From assembly GCA_019359035.1 (NCBI GenBank), contig JAHHIC010000043.1, forward strand, positions 62,001-126,000: a DNA stretch of 64,000 nucleotides. The letters run 5' to 3'. Source of the DNA: Scytonematopsis contorta HA4267-MV1 (GTDB lineage: Bacteria > Cyanobacteriota > Cyanobacteriia > Cyanobacteriales > Nostocaceae). The stretch's first letter is position 1, and each line of letters opens with the position of its first letter. This document shows, piece by piece, positions 34,912 through 42,199 of the stretch. The notes beneath the pieces are model-generated. The model did not search any database and was not told the DNA's origin. It saw nothing but the letters and a program-made list of their open reading frames with translations. A program made the translations under genes and the position numbers.

Positions 34912-35757
34912 ATGCTTCAACAAATTACTGAAAGTGCGAGTAAGCTAATAACCGAGTTTGGATTAAAGTTTCTTGGTGCTATTGCTCTGTGGATTATTGG
35001 TCAGAAGCTGATTGAGTTTGCTGTAAAGCTCATGCGGCGTGTTTTGAGGGGCCAACATGTTGACGCTACATTAGTTACCTATCTTGTCAATATAATTTCC
35101 ATAACTTTGAAAGTAATCTTAGTTGTGGCACTTCTTGGGTTCTTCGGGATTGAAACTACTTCCTTCGCTGCATTGTTAGCAGCAGCGGGTGTTGCAATCG
35201 GTGCTGCATGGGGTGGACTGTTGGCAAACTTTGCAGCGGGTGCATTTTTGATTATTTTCAGACCTTTTAAAGTTGATGATTTTATTACTGCTGGTGGTGT
35301 GACTGGCACTGTTACTGAAATTGGGCTGTTTACTACTTCTATAAACACACTCGATAATATAGTGACAATTGTTGGCAATAATAAGATTTTTGCCGATAAT
35401 ATCCAAAACTTCTCTATAAATCCCTATCGTCGCGTGGATTTAGTTGCTCAGTTGCATCGCGATGTAGACCATAATGATGCAATTAAGCGTTTGAAGGCTA
35501 ATATTAGTCAAATCCCTAACGTTCTTCGAGAGCCTGCTCCAGATGTAGAAATTTTAGAATTTACTATGGCTGGGCCTGTGCTTGCAGTACGTCCTTACTG
35601 CAATAATGCTCATTATTGGCAGGTGTATTTCGATACAAACAGGGCTATTCGCGAAACATTTACTCAAGCTGGTTATCCGTCACCAGAAGAGCCTTTTTCC
35701 TTTAATGCTTTATCATCCAACGGAAAAGAAAGCGCTCAATCTTTAATAAATTCTTAA
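34912..35757 (+). CDS. Small-conductance mechanosensitive channel (MscS family)
   Basis: 281 aa, the size of classic MscS. Three N-terminal membrane segments (residues about 15-35, 60-80, 88-115) are followed by the pore-lining helix and beta domain signature AAAGVAIGAAWGGLLANFAAGAFLIIFRPFKVDDFI. The cytosolic part continues GGVTGTVTEIGLFTTSINTLDN and NPYRRVDL and ends in the alpha/beta vestibule. It opens under membrane tension to release osmolytes after osmotic downshift. Divergent from the OFA transporter. Downstream is an STRR with a stem-loop. Confidence 0.93.
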   Translation: MLQQITESASKLITEFGLKFLGAIALWIIGQKLIEFAVKLMRRVLRGQHVDATLVTYLVNIISITLKVILVVALLGFFGIETTSFAALLAAAGVAIGAAWGGLLANFAAGAFLIIFRPFKVDDFITAGGVTGTVTEIGLFTTSINTLDNIVTIVGNNKIFADNIQNFSINPYRRVDLVAQLHRDVDHNDAIKRLKANISQIPNVLREPAPDVEILEFTMAGPVLAVRPYCNNAHYWQVYFDTNRAIRETFTQAGYPSPEEPFSFNALSSNGKESAQSLINS

Positions 35758-35760
35758 GGA

Positions 35761-35803
35761 AGTTTTGAGTTTTGAGTTTTGAGTTTTGTGACTCAAAACT
35801 CGA
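35761..35803. terminator. TTTTGAG STRR forming a terminator-like hairpin
   Basis: AGTTTTG units end in GAGTTTTGAGT (35774-35784), a six-base loop and ACTCAAAACTC (35791-35801), a perfect 11-bp stem. It separates the convergent mscS and nagZ-like genes. Confidence 0.7.
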
Positions 35804-35812
35804 AATTTGTAT

Positions 35813-36898
35813 TTACCAAGCGCAATTTATAGATAGTAGAGCATGTTCTATTAATGTGTCTTCATCAAGCATAGTTACCTCGTATTGAGGAGTAACAGAT
35901 AATAATTCATTAATTCTTGCTTCAGATGCAATGACAATTGATTCGTCTAAGCTGCCGTTACTTAAAGAATCTGCAAAATCTTGAGCAATGTGATAAGTCC
36001 GCTCCAAAGAAGAAGATGGTAAATTACGCGAAACCATAAATAAATCGCATCCAGCGTTAAATGTTCGCGCTACTGTTCCGCTGTTAGTATACATATCCGA
36101 AACGGCTTTCATATCCAAATCATCTGAAACTATTACACCCTCAAAGCCCAATTCTTGCCGTAAAATATTTGTCAAAATTGGTTTAGAAAGGGTTGCTGGT
36201 ACATCTGCATCAATTTTTGGAAATAAGATATGCGCGGTCATTATCATTGGTATTTGCTGTTTAATTAATGCTTTGAAGGGTATTAATTCACGAGCAAATA
36301 GTTCTTCTTTAGTTAGATTTAATACTGGCAATTCTAAGTGCGAATCTTTACTAGTGTCACCGTGTCCTGGAAAGTGTTTGGCACAACCGATGATACCACT
36401 ATCTTTTAGTCCTAGATAATATTGACAAGCACCAGTAGCAGCAGTTCCTGCTGTTGTACCGAAAGAGCGGGGCCCAATAATCGGGTTTGTGGGATTAGAA
36501 AAAATATCGGCTACAGGTGCCCAAGATACGTTTATACCTAAAGATTTTAACTCCAGAGCCATTGCGGAAGCTACCTCATATGCTCTGTCGCTGAATACAA
36601 ATGCTTCTGGGAATCTGGTTATCGGTAAAGGTGAACGATGAACGCGACCTCCTTCGTGGTCGATGCTAATAAACATTTCTTCGCGTTCGGCATATTCTCT
36701 TGTTTGCTCGATTAGTTCTTCTAATGTTTCTAACCAAACTTCATAGTGTGTGCCTATACGGAAGTTTTTGCCATATATAAGAAGACCAACAGGTTTTAAG
36801 TCACTGAGTAATTTTTTATCGTCGTCATTTAATGATGTACCGGAAACACCTACAATTAGATGTTTTCCAAAGCGCTGGACTTCCTGGGATACTGGCAT
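35813..36898 (-). CDS. nagZ: Beta-N-acetylhexosaminidase, glycoside hydrolase family 3 (NagZ-like)
   Basis: 361 aa, single GH3 catalytic barrel without the second domain, as in NagZ. It shows the family signature KHFPGHGDTSKDSH, which supplies the acid/base His-Asp dyad, and the nucleophile Asp in VSDDLDMKAV. IDHEGGRVHR and GPRSFG are further conserved NagZ blocks. NagZ removes GlcNAc from anhydro-muropeptides in cytoplasmic peptidoglycan recycling, and no signal peptide is seen, which agrees. No other recycling gene is near. The opposite-strand GT2 gene starts 143 bases away. Confidence 0.92.
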   Translation of the reverse strand: MPVSQEVQRFGKHLIVGVSGTSLNDDDKKLLSDLKPVGLLIYGKNFRIGTHYEVWLETLEELIEQTREYAEREEMFISIDHEGGRVHRSPLPITRFPEAFVFSDRAYEVASAMALELKSLGINVSWAPVADIFSNPTNPIIGPRSFGTTAGTAATGACQYYLGLKDSGIIGCAKHFPGHGDTSKDSHLELPVLNLTKEELFARELIPFKALIKQQIPMIMTAHILFPKIDADVPATLSKPILTNILRQELGFEGVIVSDDLDMKAVSDMYTNSGTVARTFNAGCDLFMVSRNLPSSSLERTYHIAQDFADSLSNGSLDESIVIASEARINELLSVTPQYEVTMLDEDTLIEHALLSINCAW

Positions 36899-37041
36899 GA
36901 TAATTTACCTTATTTTCCTATCAAAAATTATTGTTACACAGGATAAAGCAGGACTAAAGTATTCTTGTTACCAAATAATATATAATTAACGATTAGCAAC
37001 AAGGTGCCAAGAGCGCCAAGAAAACTGAAGGGTGAGGGAAT

Positions 37042-38019
37042 ATGGTTAAGGTTTCTATTGTGATTCCGGCTTATAATGCTATGACGTATTTGCCTACTAC
37101 AATTGAAAGTGTTTTTAGTCAAAGTTTTAATGATTATGAAATGATTATTGTTGATGATGGTAGTTCTGATAATACTTTAGAATGGGTGAATAAAATAACA
37201 GATGCACGAGTAAGAGTTATTTCCCAAGCGAATCAAGGAGCTTCTTGGGCACGAAATGCAGGTATTGAGCATTCACAAGGAGAGTATATTGCATTTCTTG
37301 ATGCTGATGATATTTGGCATCCAAGTAAGTTAGAGAAACAAGTTGATTGTTTAGATGCACATCCGGAAGTGGGTTTGGTGTACACTTGGACGGAATTAAT
37401 TGATAGCAAAGGGTTGAGTACTGGACGAGTTTTTTTTAATAATGATGAGGGTAATATTTGGCAAGTTTTAACACAGCACAATATTATTGAATGCGGCAGT
37501 GTGGCAATGGTACGTCGTGCTTGTTTTGAAAAAGTTGGATTGTTTGACCTGAATTTGAGCCGCTCTTATGTGGAAGATTGGGATATGTGGTTGCGTATTG
37601 CGACATGCTATCCATTTAAAGTGGTTAAAGAAGCACTTGTTTTCTATCGTCAGCACACGAACAGTAGTTCTAAAAATTGGAAAGCTATAGAAGCATGTTT
37701 CGCAATTGTAATTGAAAAGGCTTTTCAAAATTTGCCTAAGGAATTAGTTTCTGTTCCGCAGCAACTCAAGAATCAAAGTTATGCCAATGCTAATATTTTT
37801 CTAGCGTGGAAAGCATTGCAAAGCCAAGCAAAAGATTATCAAACAGCTAGTTATTTTCGTAATGTTGCATTGCAGTATTACCCTAAGTTACGTTTTTCAA
37901 AAGAATTTATACGTTTGAGTTTGGCAATAGCCATATTGCGTTGGTTTGGAGTTGATAATTATAGTAAATTTTTAGAGTTTGTTTATGCTATGCGTAGGAG
38001 TACTGCTAATCCTCTTTAA
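37042..38019 (+). CDS. Glycosyltransferase family 2
   Basis: 325 aa. The GT-A domain occupies about the first 230 residues: SIVIPAYNAMTYLPTTIESVFSQ, IIVDDGSSDNT, ARNAGIEHSQGEYIAFLDADDIWHP with the DAD metal/UDP-sugar motif, and VEDWDMWLRIA as the acceptor-side ED motif. The rest is helical. No membrane segments, so it probably acts at the inner face of the membrane on a lipid or polysaccharide acceptor. The ATG is preceded by AAGGGTGAGGG. Its 3' end overlaps the convergent gene by 14 bases. It is far from the NRPS genes, so a role in glycopeptide tailoring is not supported. Confidence 0.92.
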   Translation: MVKVSIVIPAYNAMTYLPTTIESVFSQSFNDYEMIIVDDGSSDNTLEWVNKITDARVRVISQANQGASWARNAGIEHSQGEYIAFLDADDIWHPSKLEKQVDCLDAHPEVGLVYTWTELIDSKGLSTGRVFFNNDEGNIWQVLTQHNIIECGSVAMVRRACFEKVGLFDLNLSRSYVEDWDMWLRIATCYPFKVVKEALVFYRQHTNSSSKNWKAIEACFAIVIEKAFQNLPKELVSVPQQLKNQSYANANIFLAWKALQSQAKDYQTASYFRNVALQYYPKLRFSKEFIRLSLAIAILRWFGVDNYSKFLEFVYAMRRSTANPL

Positions 38020-38665
38020 TCCAGATTGCCAGTCCACCACCACGACCACGAGCTGCGATAAAGTCCTCGGTTATTAAGAAGAAGGCAAAAAATGGCAGTT
38101 GAGAAATGGGCTTTTTGTAAAAGTCTTCTGTTTCTAGTTTATTACCTGGAAGTTTACCATCGTAAAGAGTACGACCAAATAGACTAAATACCATTTTGTG
38201 GAAGTCAAAGGCTAATAGGTTTTTTTTGCCTAAATACTGTGCTGGACCTATGAGTTTAAATGATGTGATGCCAAATTGAACTCGATTCCCAATTTCGACT
38301 CGGTTCTCTCTTTGTTGCGTTTGTTGTTCTGTCTGTTCTATTATTTCTGTTGCTGATGAAACAGCGTCAAAGGAGATATGCGCTGCAAAAAACTGTGGTA
38401 AGTACAAGCCTTTACCTAAGATAATCCCCCCTCGTTGTCGAACTTTACGAGTTCCTGTGGCAAAACACAAACGCCATTTTCCCAACAATGGTGCTAAAGG
38501 GTATACCAATCTTTGCTGTTTAGCTGCTTTTTCTGCTTGTAATAGTGCCTCAACTACATCCGCAGCTGAAGGACGCTCACCTTTTTGCGTGCGATAGGCA
38601 GTGACTGCATTTGTGAGTATTTTGACGAAATTCGATTCTGTTGGGGATGTTAAATCAATTGTCAT
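38006..38665 (-). CDS. Fibrillin/PAP-like conserved cyanobacterial protein
   Basis: 219 aa, soluble. Blocks LLGKWRLCFATGTRKVRQRGGIILGKGLYLPQF, FKLIGPAQYLGKKNLLAFDFHKM and AIWIKED resemble the lipocalin-like plastid-lipid-associated (PAP/fibrillin) domain, where GxWRLxxxT opens the barrel. Such proteins associate with thylakoid lipids and quinones in plastids; the cyanobacterial role is not settled. Assignment is by eye and moderate. The gene overlaps the end of the convergent GT2 gene by 14 bases. Confidence 0.65.
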   Translation of the reverse strand: MTIDLTSPTESNFVKILTNAVTAYRTQKGERPSAADVVEALLQAEKAAKQQRLVYPLAPLLGKWRLCFATGTRKVRQRGGIILGKGLYLPQFFAAHISFDAVSSATEIIEQTEQQTQQRENRVEIGNRVQFGITSFKLIGPAQYLGKKNLLAFDFHKMVFSLFGRTLYDGKLPGNKLETEDFYKKPISQLPFFAFFLITEDFIAARGRGGGLAIWIKED

Positions 38666-38952
38666 AAAAGCGATTGATTTTTTGGTTTACGGCAAATGAT
38701 TTGCTTGTTTGCATTAATCATAACCTGATATAAGGATTTATATAAGTAGGGGATTTAATAGATAGGTCGTGAATGTGCCCCACTATCTAAAGATAGATAT
38801 AAAAGATTAACACCCTACTTCCAAAAGGTGATGTGATGATTTGATAACATGATGTTTAATTTATTAAGTAAATTTAAGCTTTATTTCGTGAGTTTCTTTT
38901 GTGTAACTGCGATTTCAATAGCCACAAGCAAGATATACTATCAGGAAATATA

Positions 38953-39591
38953 ATGAAATCAGAGTTTAAAAAGCAATCAGAAAAATCACAATCAGCAAAT
39001 AAACAAAATTATACTATTGTTCCAATTGCACCTCTACCTGACCCAATAAGTCAAAATATTGAGACGATAATTGCTTTACAAAACAAAGCAGAAAAGGAGT
39101 TTTCTCAGCACCACCGTATCGTGGAAGCTATAACTACATTTTGGAGTCGTCCAGGATTTTTATACAGCACCTTGGTCGTAATTAGCTTGTGGATATTCTA
39201 TGATTTCCTCCCATCTGAATTAGGCTTACCAAAATTTGACTCCCCGACATTAGATTATTTAGATATCACTTTAGGTTTTGGGTCTTTGTTGATGACAATT
39301 GGGATTCTTATTACCCAAAAACGGCAAGAGAGATTAGCTGAACAACGAGCACAATTAAGTTTACAATTAAATTTATTGTCCGAACAGAAAATTGCTAAAA
39401 TAATTGCTTTACTTGAAGAATTACGTCACGATTTGCCCAATGTTAAAAATCGTCTTGATGTCGAAGCTGAAATGATGAAGCAGGCTACAGACCCAGAGGC
39501 TGTTGTTGCTGCTCTTGAGGAAAGTTTAGCTGAAGAACTAGCAGAACTAGAAAAGCAAGAAACTTTGGAATTAACGGAAAACCCGACATAA
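38953..39591 (+). CDS. DUF1003 membrane protein
   Basis: 212 aa from the ATG at 38953 (MKSEFKKQSEK), chosen over a TTG 54 bases upstream because AGGAAATATA gives it an RBS. The DUF1003 core is clear: two membrane helices (LYSTLVVISLWIFYDFL and DITLGFGSLLMTIGILI) separated by a short loop, then QKRQERLAEQRAQLSLQLNLLSEQKIAKIIALLEELRHDLP, a long amphipathic helix typical of the family. The N-terminal 60 residues are polar and cytosolic. Function of the family is unknown. It is followed after 158 bases by the hybrid kinase gene on the same strand. Confidence 0.88.
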   Translation: MKSEFKKQSEKSQSANKQNYTIVPIAPLPDPISQNIETIIALQNKAEKEFSQHHRIVEAITTFWSRPGFLYSTLVVISLWIFYDFLPSELGLPKFDSPTLDYLDITLGFGSLLMTIGILITQKRQERLAEQRAQLSLQLNLLSEQKIAKIIALLEELRHDLPNVKNRLDVEAEMMKQATDPEAVVAALEESLAEELAELEKQETLELTENPT

Positions 39592-39749
39592 AAAATAAAG
39601 TATTTTTAAAGTATAAACATGTAGCCATTGTCAACCCCCATTGTAGATAACATAGTTTTACCAGATTAACTACCAAGCGATAGAAGTATAACTATATCTA
39701 AAGTGGTAAGTTTTTAAGATTGGTGGTGAAATTATAACCCGGAAGATGT

Positions 39750-42194
39750 ATGACTATGCTACAACATCGCACCGTTTTAATTATCGATGATTGCGCTGCA
39801 GACCGCGCAGTTTATCGACAATACTTAATGGATAGCTCAAAATTCATCTACTCAATTTTGGAGTCAGCCGAAGCAAGTGGTGGATTATTGTTGTGTAGCA
39901 TACAACAAATTGATGTGATATTAATCGAATTCAATCTACCTGATTTAAATGGTTTAGAGTTTTTAGCAAAGTTAAAAGCGAAAATGGGGGACAAATCTCC
40001 TCCGGTAATAATAATTACAAGCAATAATAGTACTGTAGATGCAGTCAAAGCAATAAAAAGCGGTGCAGAGGATTATTTAGTTAAAGGAAGAATAACATCT
40101 GATGAGTTAGAATCCTCTATACAAAATGCGATTAATACCCAAGCGGTGGGAGCAGATATTACTGAATGTAAGCAAATCGAAATTGATTTACGTCTTGCGA
40201 CAGAAAGATTTGAATTAGCTGCGAAAGCGGTTAACTGTATTATTTACGATTGGAATTTATTAGACAATACAGTCACACGAACCTGCGGTCTCACGGAAAT
40301 TTTAGGTTATAGTTTAGAAGAAGCTGAACCCAGCGCCCAATGGTGGCAAGACCTCATTCACCCAGAAGATTTTGTGCAACTCAATCGTCACGAAATCTGG
40401 GAGCAAATCACGAAAAGCAACCGTCATTGTGCGGAGTACCGGGTTCGCCATAAGGATGGTCATTACCTATGGCTGCAAGACCAGTCATTTGTAGTATTAA
40501 ACGACAAGGGTCAGGCAATTAGGGTTGTCGGTAGTAGTAGCGATATTACTGAGCGCAAAAATGCCGAAGAAGAACTACGTCAAAAAACAGCTATTTTAAG
40601 CACTATTAATAATTGCATACCAATCCTAATTTTTGTCAAAGACCGACAGGGACGTTTAGTGATGGCAAATCCGGAAGTTGTAAACTTTATTGGTAAGCCA
40701 GAAGATGAGATTATTGGCTTTACAGATATGGATTTCAACCTTAAAGATTACGATGCACAGAGGATTATAGAAAACGACCGTCAGGTAATGGAGACAGGTC
40801 AAACTTATAAATTTGAGGAAACGGTAGAATTTGATGAAGGTAAGCGCACGTTTGTTTCGATTAAAACGCCTTACAAAGATGAGCTAGGCAATATTATTGG
40901 ATTAATTGGTGTTTCGACAGATATCTCCGAGCGTAAACAGGCAGAACGAGAGCGGGAAGAACTTTTAGCTAAAGCACAAGCAGCATGTGAAGAAGCTGAG
41001 TTGGCAAACCGTACTAAAGATGAATTTATAGCAATAGTTTCCCATGAATTGCGAAGTCCTCTCAATGCTATTGTGGGTTGGACAAAATTATTAAAAAGTC
41101 GAAAATTTGACCAAACTACTGCTTCTCGTGCCCTGGAAACTATCGAACGCAACACCCAAGCACAGCTGCAATTAATAGAAGACCTTCTAGATATCTCCCG
41201 CATGATTCGGGGTAATTTGCGCTTAACAGTGTCACCCGTAAATCTTGCTACATTGGTAGAAACAACAGTTAATAGTTTCCGTTTTGCAGCACAAGAAAAA
41301 AAACAGCAATTGGAAATTAACATAGACACATCATCTTGTAAAGTTTTAGGAGATATAAATCGCTTACAACAAATTGTTAGTAATTTGCTTTCCAATGCAA
41401 TAAAATTCACACCCACAGCAGGAAGAATCGAAATTTCTCTTGATACAGTTAGCTCTCAACACAAACAATCAATAAGCAAAAAGCAAGAACTGACAAATAA
41501 AACCTACGCAAAAATTCAAGTTACTGATACAGGAAAAGGAATCAAACCAGATTTTCTGCCCTACGTATTTGAGCGTTTTCGTCAAGCAGATAACAGCACG
41601 ACACGAGCCAAAGATGGACTGGGACTGGGATTAGCAATTGTCCATCACCTTGTAGGGTTGCATGGTGGGAATATAACTGCTTTTAGTGCGGGGGAAGGCT
41701 TAGGAGCGACCTTTACTGTTATATTGCCCCTTTTGGGAGATGAGGGAGATAAGGGAAATGAGGGAAATGAAGGAAATGAGGGGAATGAGGGAGATAAGTC
41801 TTCTTTTTCTGATTCTAATTGTCTATCTGGTGTGAAAGTTCTTATTGTTGACGATGAACCTGATACTAGGGAATATATCCGTATCGCACTTTCACAATTT
41901 GGAGCCGTTGTGATGGCAACAGCATCTGCGAAAGAGGCGTTAGCTGTATTGAATCAGTTACAACCGAATATACTTGTAAGCGATATTGGGATGCCAGAAG
42001 AAGATGGTTATATGTTACTAGAGATGGTAAGAGAATTAACACAATACAGACAAATCCCAGCAATTGCCTTGACTGCTTATGCTAAACAAGAAGACCGCAA
42101 CCGTTCTTTCCATGCAGGCTTTCAACTTCATATTACTAAGCCTGTAGAACCCGTTGGGCTAGTTACTGCTATTATTAGCTTAATTGGAAGATAG
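39750..42194 (+). CDS. Hybrid sensor kinase: pseudo-receiver, PAS, PAS, HisKA, HATPase, receiver
   Basis: 814 aa, soluble. Receiver-like domain residues about 9-125 with the acidic pair IIDDC and KGR, but the phospho-acceptor position is Glu (E60 in LIEFNLPDLNG), so it probably cannot be phosphorylated. Two PAS/PAC domains follow (about 150-275 with VVGSSSDITERK; about 285-400 with GVSTDISERK). HisKA has His432 in IVSHELRSPLNAI. HATPase_c shows NLLSNAIKFTP, VTDTGKGIKP and GLGLGLAI. A linker of repeated GNE units (a 9-base GAGGGAAAT tandem repeat near 41745-41795) leads to a canonical C-terminal receiver with Asp745 in VSDIGMPEEDG. The next kinase starts five bases later, so the two form an operon. 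Confidence 0.93.
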   Translation: MTMLQHRTVLIIDDCAADRAVYRQYLMDSSKFIYSILESAEASGGLLLCSIQQIDVILIEFNLPDLNGLEFLAKLKAKMGDKSPPVIIITSNNSTVDAVKAIKSGAEDYLVKGRITSDELESSIQNAINTQAVGADITECKQIEIDLRLATERFELAAKAVNCIIYDWNLLDNTVTRTCGLTEILGYSLEEAEPSAQWWQDLIHPEDFVQLNRHEIWEQITKSNRHCAEYRVRHKDGHYLWLQDQSFVVLNDKGQAIRVVGSSSDITERKNAEEELRQKTAILSTINNCIPILIFVKDRQGRLVMANPEVVNFIGKPEDEIIGFTDMDFNLKDYDAQRIIENDRQVMETGQTYKFEETVEFDEGKRTFVSIKTPYKDELGNIIGLIGVSTDISERKQAEREREELLAKAQAACEEAELANRTKDEFIAIVSHELRSPLNAIVGWTKLLKSRKFDQTTASRALETIERNTQAQLQLIEDLLDISRMIRGNLRLTVSPVNLATLVETTVNSFRFAAQEKKQQLEINIDTSSCKVLGDINRLQQIVSNLLSNAIKFTPTAGRIEISLDTVSSQHKQSISKKQELTNKTYAKIQVTDTGKGIKPDFLPYVFERFRQADNSTTRAKDGLGLGLAIVHHLVGLHGGNITAFSAGEGLGATFTVILPLLGDEGDKGNEGNEGNEGNEGDKSSFSDSNCLSGVKVLIVDDEPDTREYIRIALSQFGAVVMATASAKEALAVLNQLQPNILVSDIGMPEEDGYMLLEMVRELTQYRQIPAIALTAYAKQEDRNRSFHAGFQLHITKPVEPVGLVTAIISLIGR

Positions 42195-42199
42195 CTATT

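Noticed and set aside
37042-38019. GT2 gene as the glycosyltransferase of a hassallidin-like pathway
   Set aside because: It is 13 kb from the NRPS genes with many unrelated genes between and has no specific features.
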